This document shows, in pieces, positions 17,843 to 25,617 of a stretch of 64,000 bases of DNA. Source of the stretch: Sphingosinicella sp942492965 (lineage in GTDB: Bacteria; Pseudomonadota; Alphaproteobacteria; Sphingomonadales; Sphingomonadaceae); the NCBI GenBank assembly GCA_942492965.1, contig OW818656.1:4278001-4342000 (forward strand). The letters run 5' to 3'. Numbering within the stretch: the stretch's first letter is position 1; each line of letters starts with the position of its first letter. The position numbers and the translations under genes are program-made. The notes under the pieces are model-generated. The model was given only the letters and a program-made list of their open reading frames with translations, was not told where the DNA came from and did not search any database.

Positions 17843-18484
17843 TCACGCCGCCCTGGCTTCCTGGTCGGCAGGCGACGGGCGCGTTTCGAACACCTCGTCG
17901 ATGAGGCCGAAAGTCTTGGCTTCGTCCGCCGACATGAACTTGTCGCGCTCCACGGCAGACTCGATCGTTTCGACCGGCTGCTTGGTGTATTTCGCCATCA
18001 GCTCGTTCATGCGCGAGCGGATGCGCAGGATTTCGCGCGCCTGGATCTCGATATCGGTCGCCTGGCCCTGCGCGCCGCCCGAAGGCTGGTGGACCATGAT
18101 GCGCGCGTTCGTGAGCGCGATGCGCATCCCCGGCTCACCCGCGGCCAGAAGAAAGGCGCCCATCGATGCGGCCTGACCGATGCACACCGTGCCGACGCGC
18201 GGACGGATGTATTTCATCGTGTCGTGGATCGCCATGCCCGCCGTGACGACCCCGCCCGGCGAGTTGATGTACATGAAGATATCCTTCTTCGGATTCTCCG
18301 ATTCGAGGAACAGAAGCTGCGCCGTGATGAGCGACGCCATGTGGTCCTCGACCTGACCGGTCACGAAGATGATGCGCTCCCGAAGCAGCCGCGAATAGAT
18401 GTCGAAGCTGCGCTCGCCCCGGTTCGACTGCTCGATGACGATGGGGACGAGAGCGTTCGTGAGGCTGCTGACGGGATCGATCAT
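17843..18484 (-). CDS. clpP: ATP-dependent Clp protease proteolytic subunit ClpP
   Basis: A 213-residue serine peptidase that forms the tetradecameric barrel partnered by ClpX. The catalytic serine is in GQAASMGAF and the histidine in ARIMVHQPSGG; YINSPGGVVTAGMAI lines the active site. The ATG at 18484 (MIDPVSSLTNALVP) follows AAGGA at six bases; the 23 in-frame codons upstream are unsupported. The gene sits between tig and clpX in the conserved tig-clpP-clpX order. Confidence 0.97.
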   Translation of the reverse strand: MIDPVSSLTNALVPIVIEQSNRGERSFDIYSRLLRERIIFVTGQVEDHMASLITAQLLFLESENPKKDIFMYINSPGGVVTAGMAIHDTMKYIRPRVGTVCIGQAASMGAFLLAAGEPGMRIALTNARIMVHQPSGGAQGQATDIEIQAREILRIRSRMNELMAKYTKQPVETIESAVERDKFMSADEAKTFGLIDEVFETRPSPADQEARAA

Positions 18485-18622
18485 GAGTGTCCTTCGCGGG
18501 CGTTTGTCTGTTCCGATAACAGGATAGGTCGGCACAGGCGCGCCCGCTGTCAAGTGGGCGAAGTGGAGGCGAAGGAAGCCCGGGGGCCGGCATGGCCGCC
18601 CCCCGGCATCAGTTCGCTCGGT

Positions 18623-20209
18623 TCAGGCCTTCGCGGCTTTCTTGGCCGGGGCCTTTTTCGCTGGCTTTTTTTCAGGTTCCGCAGAGGCTTCAGTGGCTTC
18701 CGCCTTTGCGGCCGTTTTCTTGGCGGCGGGCTTCTTTTCGGCCTTCACCGCGTCTTCTTTCGGCTCGGCGTCATCCGCCTTCGCCGTCTTCTTGGCAGCC
18801 TTTTTAGGCTTGCCCTCCCCATGCTCGTGGTCGTGATGATCGTGGCCGCAGCCCGGACCGTGAACGTGGCCGGTCGGCGTCTCGTCGTCGTCCTCGATCG
18901 CCTGCTGCAGGTCCTCGCGGCTCACGCTGCGCTCGGTGAGTTCGGCCTTGCCGAGGAGCACGTCGACGACCTTGTCCTCATAGAGCGGCGCGCGGAGCTG
19001 CGCGGCGGCCATTGCGTTTTCCTGGAAGTATTTCACGACCTGCTGCTGCTGGCCCGGATAGCGCGCGGCTTCCTGGCCGATCAGACGGTTCATCTCGGCC
19101 TGCGTGACGTTCACGCCTTCCTTCTGACCGATTTCGGAGAGGAGCAGGCCAAGACGCACGCGGCGCTCGGCGATGCGGCGGTACTCGTCCTTGTCCTTCT
19201 CAAGCTCGGCGACCGCGGCGGCCGGATCTTCCTCGTGGCTCGCCTCGTGCTCCAGCTGCGCCCAGATCTGGCCGAACTCGGCCTCGACCATCGTCGGCGG
19301 CACGTCGAAATCGTGGTTGGCGGCGAGGTGATCGAGCAGCTTGCGCTTCAGATGCGTGCGGGTCATGCCCTGCAGCTCGGCGGAAATCTGGTCCTTCAGG
19401 ATTTCCTTGAGCTTGTCGAGGCTCTCAAGGCCGAGATTGGTCGCGAGCGTGTCATCGATCGCGGCTTCTTGCGGCTGGCGCACTTCGGTGACGAGCACGT
19501 CGAACACCGCGGGCTTACCCTTGAGGTAGGCGACGTTGTAATCTTCCGGGAAGCTGACCTCGACCTTCACCTTGTCGTTCGCCTTCGCGCCGACAAGCTG
19601 GTCCTCGAAGCCCGGGATGAGGCGGCCGGAGCCGATCTCGATCTGCATCCCCTCGCCCTTGCCGCCTTCGAACTCCTCGCCCTCGACCGAACCGACGAAA
19701 TCCATGACGACGACGTCGCCCTTTGCCGCCTTGTAGGTCTTCGGCGCGGCTTCGAAACGCTTCTGCTGGTCGGCGAAGCGCTTCAGCGCGTCTTCGATCT
19801 CCGCATCGCTCGGCTCAACGACGAGCTTTTCAAGCGCGATGCCCTCGATGTTCACCGACGTGATTTCCGGGAGCACTTCAAGCTCGACCGTGAACACGAC
19901 GTCCTTGCCCTGCGCGTAGTCGTCCGCGAGCGCGACCGACGGCTGCATGGCCGGGCGCAGCTTCTTGTCGGCAACGAGCTTCTGCACGCCTTCCTGCACC
20001 GCGCTGTTCAGCGCTTCGCCGTGCATCGCTTCGCCGTGCATTTTCTTCACGAGGTTCTTCGGAACCTTGCCGGGACGGAAGCCGGGCATACGAATCTGGC
20101 CGGAGACCTGCGTGATCTGGGCATCGATGCGCGATTCGAGATCCTTGGCGGGGATCGTGACTTCGTACTGGCGCTTCAGGCCTTCGTTCGTCTTCTCGGC
20201 AATCTGCAT
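18623..20209 (-). CDS. tig: Trigger factor with His-rich and Lys/Ala-rich C-terminal tail
   Basis: A 528-residue ribosome-associated chaperone with a PPIase domain. The ribosome-docking signature GFRPGKVP is near residue 45. An FKBP-like domain follows (DVVVMDFVGSVEGEEFEGGKGE), then the C-terminal chaperone arms to about 440. Unlike E. coli trigger factor (432 aa) it carries an extra tail: residues 447-464 are His-rich (GHVHGPGCGHDHHDHEHG) and 465-528 are Lys/Ala/Glu-rich, H1-like. The ATG at 20209 is the family start; the frame runs open through the tRNA-Leu gene upstream, which is not coding. It is first in tig-clpP-clpX and may be co-transcribed with the tRNA. Confidence 0.95.
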   Translation of the reverse strand: MQIAEKTNEGLKRQYEVTIPAKDLESRIDAQITQVSGQIRMPGFRPGKVPKNLVKKMHGEAMHGEALNSAVQEGVQKLVADKKLRPAMQPSVALADDYAQGKDVVFTVELEVLPEITSVNIEGIALEKLVVEPSDAEIEDALKRFADQQKRFEAAPKTYKAAKGDVVVMDFVGSVEGEEFEGGKGEGMQIEIGSGRLIPGFEDQLVGAKANDKVKVEVSFPEDYNVAYLKGKPAVFDVLVTEVRQPQEAAIDDTLATNLGLESLDKLKEILKDQISAELQGMTRTHLKRKLLDHLAANHDFDVPPTMVEAEFGQIWAQLEHEASHEEDPAAAVAELEKDKDEYRRIAERRVRLGLLLSEIGQKEGVNVTQAEMNRLIGQEAARYPGQQQQVVKYFQENAMAAAQLRAPLYEDKVVDVLLGKAELTERSVSREDLQQAIEDDDETPTGHVHGPGCGHDHHDHEHGEGKPKKAAKKTAKADDAEPKEDAVKAEKKPAAKKTAAKAEATEASAEPEKKPAKKAPAKKAAKA

Positions 20210-20256
20210 TTCGTCAGTCGGCTTTCGTTCAAGAACCCAAGTATTTGGCCAAAGTC

Positions 20257-20341
20257 TGGTGCGGGCGAAGGGACTCGAACCCCCACGTCTTTCGACACCA
20301 GAACCTAAATCTGGCGCGTCTACCAGTTTCGCCACGCCCGC
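20257..20341 (-). tRNA. tRNA-Leu (anticodon TAG)
   Basis: An 85-nt class II tRNA with a long variable arm. The acceptor stem is GCGGGCG/CGCCCGC. The anticodon stem CCAGA/TCTGG holds the loop TTTAGGT with anticodon TAG. The T-arm has GGTTCGAGTCC, and the CCA is encoded at 20257-20259. It lies 47 bp upstream of the tig start on the same strand. Confidence 0.95.
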
Positions 20342-20380
20342 AGGTCCACCAAGGGGTGACCCCGGCGGCTTCGGCGGCGG

Positions 20381-20409
20381 TCTATACGCAGGCCCGCGTA
20401 AGGTGGCAA
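20381..20409 (-). promoter_or_regulatory. Promoter of tRNA-Leu (and possibly tig)
   Basis: On the minus strand TTGCCA (20404-20409), 17 nt, TATAGA (20381-20386). It is well spaced to start about 33 nt upstream of the tRNA, and no terminator is visible between the tRNA and tig. Confidence 0.6.
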
Positions 20410-20412
20410 GGC

Positions 20413-21162
20413 TTAGGAGGCGGGCGCTTCCCGCACCGCGCCGATCAGGAACTCGATGTTGCCTTCCGGCCCCTTGATCGGGCTTTCGGTAATCCCGAGC
20501 ACACGCCAGCCGGGCAGCGCACCGAGCCACGCCTCCACCTCGGCGCAGACACGGGCATGGACGGCAGGTTCGCGCACGACGCCGCCCTTCCCGACCTCGG
20601 CCGGCCCCGCCTCGAACTGCGGCTTGATGAGCGCCACGAGCCGCGCGCCGGGCGCGGCGAATTTAAGCGGCGTTTCCAGGACCTTGGCAAGGCCGATGAA
20701 GCTGGCGTCGCAAACAATGATGTCGACGTTTTCGGGTACTTGCTCCGCCGTCAGATGCCGCGCATTGGTCTTTTCGAGCACCACGACGCGCGGATCCTGC
20801 CGCAGCTTCCACGCAAGCTGGTTCGTGCCGACATCGACCGCATAGACCTTCGCCGCGCCGCGCGTGAGCAAAACGTCAGTAAAACCCCCGGTTGAGGAAC
20901 CCACATCCATCGCGACCAGCCCCGCGGGATCGACCTCGAAATGGTCGAGGCCCTTTTCGAGCTTGAGCCCGCCCCGCGAGACCCACGGATGATCCTTGCC
21001 GCGTACGTCAAGCGCCGCGTCCTCGGCCACCGCCTCCCCTGCCTTGGCAACCTTGCGCTCTCCGACAAACACCAGCCCCGCCATGATGAGCGCCTGCGCC
21101 TTCGCCCGGCTCTCCACGAGCCCGCGCGCGACGAGAAGCTGATCTATGCGAGTTTTGGGCAT
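20413..21162 (-). CDS. tlyA: TlyA family RNA methyltransferase
   Basis: A 249-residue protein. An N-terminal S4-like RNA-binding domain (RIDQLLVARGLVESRAKAQALI, about residues 5-60) is joined to a Rossmann-type SAM methyltransferase domain with motif I DVGSSTGGFTDVLL near residue 87 and an IKPQFE motif. The family 2'-O-methylates rRNA and was once called hemolysin A. The gene is downstream of dxs and a YwqK-like gene on the same strand, 6 bp apart, so it is probably the last gene of that operon. Confidence 0.93.
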   Translation of the reverse strand: MPKTRIDQLLVARGLVESRAKAQALIMAGLVFVGERKVAKAGEAVAEDAALDVRGKDHPWVSRGGLKLEKGLDHFEVDPAGLVAMDVGSSTGGFTDVLLTRGAAKVYAVDVGTNQLAWKLRQDPRVVVLEKTNARHLTAEQVPENVDIIVCDASFIGLAKVLETPLKFAAPGARLVALIKPQFEAGPAEVGKGGVVREPAVHARVCAEVEAWLGALPGWRVLGITESPIKGPEGNIEFLIGAVREAPAS

Positions 21163-21168
21163 AAACTC

Positions 21169-21399
21169 TTAAAGTGCCTTAGGCCGGATTTGCGTCACCT
21201 TGTACGGCATTCCAGCCTTGTCGTGCGTGGTCCACTCGCCGCACTGCTCGCCGTTCTCGAACCATCCCGAACGCAGTTTCGTGCCGTCCTTGCGGAACCA
21301 CTCCCAATATCCCGTCATCCGGCCATCGAGCATCTGCCCGCGCGCCCAAAGGCTGCAGTCCTTGTGGTTCTTGATGAACGGAACCGGGTTCGACGTCAC
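21169..21399 (-). CDS. Small MORN-repeat/YwqK-like protein
   Basis: A 76-residue protein made of two MORN-variant repeats of the YwqK type (GRMTGYWEWFRKDGTKLRSG then GWFENGEQCGEWTTHDKAG). Function is unknown; similar sequences are called YwqK-family antitoxins, but no toxin partner is visible here. It sits 2 bp after dxs and 6 bp before tlyA on the same strand, so it is co-transcribed and co-translated with housekeeping genes. I would not infer toxin-antitoxin activity. Confidence 0.75.
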   Translation of the reverse strand: MTSNPVPFIKNHKDCSLWARGQMLDGRMTGYWEWFRKDGTKLRSGWFENGEQCGEWTTHDKAGMPYKVTQIRPKAL

Positions 21400-21401
21400 C
21401 G

Positions 21402-23327
21402 TCAGGCCCGCGCGCCCTCGGTCACGTTCGTGCTGTTGTGGCGGAGCGCCGTGAGCACGGTCTTGACGATTCCCGCCGCGTCCAGCCCCGCCTCGGCATA
21501 TTGCTTCTCAGGGCTGTCCTGCTCCTGAAACACGTCCGGAAGGCGTATGGTGCGGATCTTGAAGCCGGCATCGAGCAGGCCCGTGTCCGATGCCATGGTG
21601 AGGACATGCGCACCGAGACCGCCGATGGCGCCCTCCTCCACGGTCACCACCACGTCGTGCGTCGCGGCGAGCTTGCGGATCAGCGCGTCATCGAGGGGCT
21701 TTGCGAAGCGAAGGTCGGCGACCGTCGTCGAGAGCCCCTTGGCATCAAGTTCGTCCGCGGCTTTCAGCGCTTCGCCGAGACGGGTGCCGAGCGACAGGAT
21801 CGCGACCTTGCGGCCTTCGCGGACAATACGGCCCTTGCCGATCTCCAGCCGCTCCGGCGTTTCGGGAAGCGCGAGGCCGATGCCGCTGCCGCGCGGATAG
21901 CGGAACGCGATCGGGCCGTCGTCGTAGAGCGCCGCGGTGTGCACCATGTGGACAAGCTCAACCTCGTCCGCTGCCGCCATCACCACCATGTTGGGCAGTG
22001 TGGCGAGGTAGGTGACGTCAAACGAGCCCGCGTGCGTGCTGCCGTCCGCACCCACGAGGCCCGCGCGGTCGATCGCGAAGCGCACCGGCAGGTTCTGGAT
22101 CGCGACGTCGTGGACGACCTGATCGTAGGCGCGCTGCAGGAAGGTCGAGTAGATCGCGCAAAACGGCCGGTAGCCCTGCGCCGCAAGGCCCGCAGCGAAG
22201 GTGACGGCGTGCTGTTCCGCAATGCCCACGTCGAAGCTGCGGCTCGGGAACTTCTGCTGAAACTTGTCGAGACCGGTGCCCGAAGGCATCGCCGCCGTGA
22301 TCGCGACGATCTTGTCGTCCCGTTCGGCCTCCGCGATCAGCGCGTTGGCGAACACCCCCGTATAGCTGGGCGGGCCAGCTTTTGCGGGCGCCATCGCGCC
22401 GGTGATGACATCGAACTTGGTGACGCCGTGATACTTGTCCGCCGAGGCTTCCGCAGGCGCGTAGCCCTTGCCCTTCTTGGTGACGACATGGATCAGGCAC
22501 GGCCCCTCTGCGGCATCGCGCACGTTCTCCAGCACCGGCAGCAGGTGATCGAGATTGTGCCCGTCCACCGGCCCCACGTAGTAGAAGCCCAACTCCTCGA
22601 ACAGCGTGCCGCCCGTCGCCATGCCGCGCGCGAACTCGTCCGCCTTGCGAAGGCCGGAGTGCAGCGGGCGCGGCATCTTGCGCGCGAGCCGCTTCGCGAG
22701 GTCGCGCAGGCCGAGAAACTCACGGCTGGAAATGAGCCTTGCGAGATAGGCGGAGAGCCCGCCCACCGGCGGCGCGATCGACATATCGTTGTCGTTGAGG
22801 ATGACGATGAGCCGGTTGCCCGCCGCCTCGGCATTGTTCATCGCCTCATAGGCCATGCCCGCCGACATCGCGCCATCGCCGATCACCGCGATCGCCTTGC
22901 CCGGCGCGCCCGACAGCTTGTTCGCGACCGCGAAACCGATCGCCGCCGAGATCGATGTGGAGCTGTGCGCCGCGCCGAACGGATCGTATTCGCTCTCGCT
23001 GCGCTTCGTGAAGCCCGAAAGCCCGCCGCCCTGCCGGATCGTGCGCATCCGATCGCGGCGGCCGGTGAGGATCTTGTGCGGATAGGCCTGGTGCCCGACG
23101 TCCCAGATCAGCCGGTCGCGCGGCGTGTCGAACACGTAGTGGAGCGCCACGGTCAGCTCGACGACGCCGAGCCCGGCGCCAAGGTGGCCGCCCGTCTGGC
23201 TCACGGCGTCGATCATCTCGGCGCGCACTTCGCCCGCCAGCTTCTGCAGCTGCGACGGCGCAAGTTTCCGCAAGTCTGCCGGGTCTTTGACCGTGTCGAG
23301 CAACGGCGTGTTCGGCGGGTTGGTCAA
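21402..23327 (-). CDS. dxs: 1-deoxy-D-xylulose-5-phosphate synthase
   Basis: A 641-residue thiamine-diphosphate enzyme making DXP from pyruvate and glyceraldehyde-3-phosphate, the first step of MEP isoprenoid and thiamine/pyridoxal synthesis. The TPP motif GDGAMSAGMAYEAMNNA and the transketolase motifs GHQAYPHKILTGRRD and EGAIGGLGAHV are clear. There is no good ATG. The TTG at 23327 (MTNPPNTPLLDTV) matches family N-termini and follows GGGGGA; another TTG is at 23339. The gene heads dxs-ywqK-tlyA. Confidence 0.95.
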   Translation of the reverse strand: MTNPPNTPLLDTVKDPADLRKLAPSQLQKLAGEVRAEMIDAVSQTGGHLGAGLGVVELTVALHYVFDTPRDRLIWDVGHQAYPHKILTGRRDRMRTIRQGGGLSGFTKRSESEYDPFGAAHSSTSISAAIGFAVANKLSGAPGKAIAVIGDGAMSAGMAYEAMNNAEAAGNRLIVILNDNDMSIAPPVGGLSAYLARLISSREFLGLRDLAKRLARKMPRPLHSGLRKADEFARGMATGGTLFEELGFYYVGPVDGHNLDHLLPVLENVRDAAEGPCLIHVVTKKGKGYAPAEASADKYHGVTKFDVITGAMAPAKAGPPSYTGVFANALIAEAERDDKIVAITAAMPSGTGLDKFQQKFPSRSFDVGIAEQHAVTFAAGLAAQGYRPFCAIYSTFLQRAYDQVVHDVAIQNLPVRFAIDRAGLVGADGSTHAGSFDVTYLATLPNMVVMAAADEVELVHMVHTAALYDDGPIAFRYPRGSGIGLALPETPERLEIGKGRIVREGRKVAILSLGTRLGEALKAADELDAKGLSTTVADLRFAKPLDDALIRKLAATHDVVVTVEEGAIGGLGAHVLTMASDTGLLDAGFKIRTIRLPDVFQEQDSPEKQYAEAGLDAAGIVKTVLTALRHNSTNVTEGARA

Positions 23328-23361
23328 GGAATCCCCCAAATCGAATGTCTTTGTTTCTTAA

Positions 23362-23396
23362 CGCCGCAGGGCCGTGTTGTCGATTGCGCTGCGGCG
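23362..23396 (-). terminator. Weak terminator-like hairpin after the Zur-like gene
   Basis: Eight-bp stem CGCCGCAG/CTGCGGCG with a long loop lies just after the Zur-like stop; on the minus strand only TTAAG follows, so the U-tract is poor. Confidence 0.3.
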
Positions 23397-23397
23397 G

Positions 23398-23859
23398 TCA
23401 GGCACAGCTTGCGCAGGTTCCGCGAACTTCGAGCACAGGCTGCACCGGCTTGAAACCGGCCTGACGCGCGCGTTCGCGAACGCTCTCGCTCAGCGAATCG
23501 TCGTCGAGGTGCGTCGTCCCCCCGCAGCTGTCGCAGACGAGGAAGATGCAGTCGTGCACGCATTCCGGGTGCGCGTTCACGATATAGGCGTTCTTTGATT
23601 CGACTCGCTTGGCGAGGTTGGTCGTCACGAACAGGTCGAGGATGCGGTACACGCTATTCGCCGCGACGCGCTTGTCGCGTGCCTTCGAAACCGCCTCCGC
23701 AACATCATAGGCGGAAACCGGCCGATCAAAGTCCGCAAGCGCCGTGAACACGCTCGCTCGCATATCCGTCCACTGCTCGCCCGCCGCCGTAAGCGCGCCG
23801 GAGGCAGCGGACATCAGGCTTTCGCCGTGCGGTTCGTGATGCTTGTGCTTCGTCGCCAT
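23398..23859 (-). CDS. zur: Fur family transcriptional repressor (Zur-like)
   Basis: A 153-residue Fur-superfamily metalloregulator. A His-rich N-terminus (KHKHHEPHGE) precedes a winged helix (QWTDMRASVFTALADFDRPVSAYDVAEAV) and the metal-binding/dimer domain with HPECVHDCIFLVCDSCGG and a C-terminal CASC, two CxxC pairs for structural zinc. The short C-terminus and CxxC spacing favour Zur over Fur, but this is inference. It follows the MerC-like gene by 7 bp in the same operon, and a palindrome upstream of that gene suggests autoregulation. Confidence 0.82.
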   Translation of the reverse strand: MATKHKHHEPHGESLMSAASGALTAAGEQWTDMRASVFTALADFDRPVSAYDVAEAVSKARDKRVAANSVYRILDLFVTTNLAKRVESKNAYIVNAHPECVHDCIFLVCDSCGGTTHLDDDSLSESVRERARQAGFKPVQPVLEVRGTCASCA

Positions 23860-23866
23860 GCCCCGA

Positions 23867-24262
23867 TTATGGGCATCCGCAGCCTTCGCGGCAAGTTCCG
23901 CCGTGGAGGCAGCGGATATTCAGCCAGTGCGCCCAGGCAACGAACGCAGCACCGAGCACCGTGAAGCCGAGTTCGCCATTACCGTGTGGCATGGTGAGCG
24001 CGAAGGCCATGAAGCCGATACCGACGAGCCCAAGCACGATCACCACCCAGCGCCGGTGCCGGAAAACCCCGCGCCCAAGCCCGACAACGGCAAGCGGAAT
24101 CGCGAGCGCGAGGCCGATCTTGTGGATGTCGTGCTGGAAGAAGCCGATCGAGCCGACCGAAAGCAGCGCGATGACGAGCGTCGTCGCAAGGCAATGCAGG
24201 AGGCACAGCCCCGAAAGGCCGATCGCCGATTTGTCGATCCAGAGGTTAAAACGGTCCTGCAT
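23867..24262 (-). CDS. MerC domain-containing membrane protein
   Basis: A 131-residue inner-membrane protein with four hydrophobic segments. The MerC-type cysteines lie in the first (GLSGLCLLHCLATTL), and a Cys-rich tail (CLHGGTCREGCGCP) could bind metal. MerC proteins move mercuric or other soft/transition metal ions. There are no mer genes here; linkage to a Zur-like repressor and cutA argues for zinc or a related divalent ion. The ATG at 24262 is used; upstream in-frame codons run through the palindromic operator and the cutA start region. First gene of merC-zur. Confidence 0.82.
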   Translation of the reverse strand: MQDRFNLWIDKSAIGLSGLCLLHCLATTLVIALLSVGSIGFFQHDIHKIGLALAIPLAVVGLGRGVFRHRRWVVIVLGLVGIGFMAFALTMPHGNGELGFTVLGAAFVAWAHWLNIRCLHGGTCREGCGCP

Positions 24263-24273
24263 GGCGCGAGGAT

Positions 24274-24288
24274 ATAATGTAACATTAT
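24274..24288. promoter_or_regulatory. Palindromic operator, candidate Zur/Fur-family box
   Basis: ATAATGTAACATTAT is a perfect 7-1-7 palindrome, AT-rich in a GC-rich genome. It lies 11 bp upstream of the MerC-like ATG and about 105 bp upstream of cutA. Arms and composition resemble Fur-superfamily boxes, though the centre is shorter than the known alphaproteobacterial Zur box (TGTTATAACA core). Confidence 0.5.
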
Positions 24289-24392
24289 CACATGCGCAAG
24301 CACTTAAAGCGTTGACCATTCCCGGCAACGGAACATCAACGAGCCCGCGGTATTCGAGGCTCGCAAGGGCAGAGTATTCGGGTGGAACCGGC

Positions 24393-24713
24393 ATGAGCAG
24401 CGGCATCGTCAGCGTTTACGTTACCTTCGCTTCGGCAGAAAACGCAGCGCGTCTCGGCCGCCAGATGGTGGAGGAACGCCTCGCCGCCTGCGTCAACGTG
24501 CTCGGCCCAACGCTTTCCATCTATCGCTGGCAGGGCAAGGTGGAGGAAGCAAACGAGGTCGCGGCGCTGTTCAAGACCACGGCGGGCTGCGCAGAGGTGC
24601 TGACGAAACGGCTCGGCGAAGTGCACGGCTACGAGAACCCCGCCGTCGCCGTCTGGCCGATCGAGCACGCCCCCGCCGCCTATGTGCAGTGGGTCCGCGC
24701 ACAGGTGCGCTAA
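24393..24713 (+). CDS. cutA: Divalent-cation tolerance protein CutA
   Basis: A 106-residue small trimeric protein. It shows the CutA1 signatures VSVYVTFASAENAARLGRQMVEERLAACVNV, SIYRWQGKVEEANEVAALFKT and EVHGYENPAVAVWPI. Mutants in other bacteria lose copper or divalent-cation tolerance; the biochemical role is unsettled. The ATG at 24393 follows GGTGGA. The gene is divergent from the MerC-Zur operon, and its stop overlaps that of the PF10118 gene by 4 bp. Confidence 0.93.
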   Translation: MSSGIVSVYVTFASAENAARLGRQMVEERLAACVNVLGPTLSIYRWQGKVEEANEVAALFKTTAGCAEVLTKRLGEVHGYENPAVAVWPIEHAPAAYVQWVRAQVR

Positions 24714-25567
24714 GCGGCGACCGCTCCGGGCATGACCGCATCCGTGTAATCGCTGTCGGCAAGCGCGATAAGTTTGCGGTCGTCGTGGTTCCACGGGTGG
24801 AAGCCGGGCAGGAAGAACGCGCTCCACGCCGGGATCAGCTTCCGCACCACGCCCGGCCTGCCGAACCAGAACCACAAGATGCGCGCCCACGCGCCCGCAC
24901 CTTCGATGCCGTCCTGCTTGAGCAGATAGAGCATCCCCTGGAAGCGCTTCTTCCAGAATTCGCGGCTGACGAGCAGCATCATGATCGCCTTGACCTTCCA
25001 CCGCTTCCAGCGCGACCAGTCCCGCGTGGCGTGCAGCCAGGTGTCATAGGCGACGCCCTTGTGCTCGATCTCCTCGATCGCGTGCCATTTCCACATCGCG
25101 ACGAGCGCGGGGTCGGCATCCTTCCAGTAATCGATGTCGCCGAGCATCCGCTGCGCCATGATCGCCGTGTAGTGTTCAAGCGCCATGGTGACGGCGAGGT
25201 TCAGGATCTGCGGGCGGTCCTTGGTCATTTCGAGCGATTCGACGACGACGTCCTCAAGGTGCCCGATCTCGTAGCCGGCCTCCGCCACGCGCTTGTTGAA
25301 CGACACGTGCTCGCGGCTGTGCATCACCTCCTGCTTGATGAAGGCGTTGATCTCGCGCTCCAGTTTCGGTGGTACGCCGTCGCGGAACGCGCGCACGCTT
25401 TCCACGAAAAACGCCTCGCCGCGCGGGAAGGTGACGGAGAGCGCATTGTAGAAAGCCGTTGCAATCGGATCGCCGCGCATCCACCACCGATCCTGCCTCG
25501 TTCCGCGCCCGAAGCGTCGGTCTCGGGGGGTGATGGTCAGATCCGCAGGCGTTTTTTCACGGGTCAT
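24710..25567 (-). CDS. Predicted metal-dependent hydrolase (PF10118 family)
   Basis: A 285-residue helical protein of the PF10118 'predicted metal-dependent hydrolase' family. A ferritin-like pattern of carboxylate/histidine pairs is visible: IKQEVMHSREH, MALEHYTAIM and HAIEEIEHKGVAYD, giving a likely di-metal site. A basic, tryptophan-rich C-terminal half with hydrophobic stretches (MMLLVSREF, ARILWFWFG) may contact membrane. The real reaction is not known to me. It is divergent from a TetR regulator 43 bp away, which probably controls it. Confidence 0.8.
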   Translation of the reverse strand: MTREKTPADLTITPRDRRFGRGTRQDRWWMRGDPIATAFYNALSVTFPRGEAFFVESVRAFRDGVPPKLEREINAFIKQEVMHSREHVSFNKRVAEAGYEIGHLEDVVVESLEMTKDRPQILNLAVTMALEHYTAIMAQRMLGDIDYWKDADPALVAMWKWHAIEEIEHKGVAYDTWLHATRDWSRWKRWKVKAIMMLLVSREFWKKRFQGMLYLLKQDGIEGAGAWARILWFWFGRPGVVRKLIPAWSAFFLPGFHPWNHDDRKLIALADSDYTDAVMPGAVAA

Positions 25568-25588
25568 TGCAGTGCTCCTCAGTGCACA

Positions 25589-25617
25589 GAATGGGCTTTA
25601 CTTACACAAATGTCAAT
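25589..25617 (-). promoter_or_regulatory. Candidate promoter of the PF10118 gene overlapping the tetR start
   Basis: On the minus strand TTGACA (25612-25617), 17 nt, CATTCT (25589-25594). The -35 box overlaps the start codon of the divergent TetR gene. The -10 is weak. Confidence 0.35.

Noticed and set aside
18575..18605. GC-rich hairpin between clpP and tig as a terminator
   Set aside because: CCGGGGGCCGGC/GCCGCCCCCCGG pairs imperfectly and has no T-run, so readthrough into clpP is likely.
17822..20308. 828-codon plus-strand frame
   Set aside because: Spans the antisense of clpP, tig and tRNA-Leu; not coding.
20210..20530. In-frame extension of tig
   Set aside because: Runs through the tRNA-Leu gene and its promoter; trigger factors start at the ATG at 20209.
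21169..21399. Toxin-antitoxin module around the YwqK-like gene
   Set aside because: Neighbours are dxs and tlyA with no toxin-like frame.
21438..23453. 671-codon plus-strand frame
   Set aside because: Antisense shadow of dxs.
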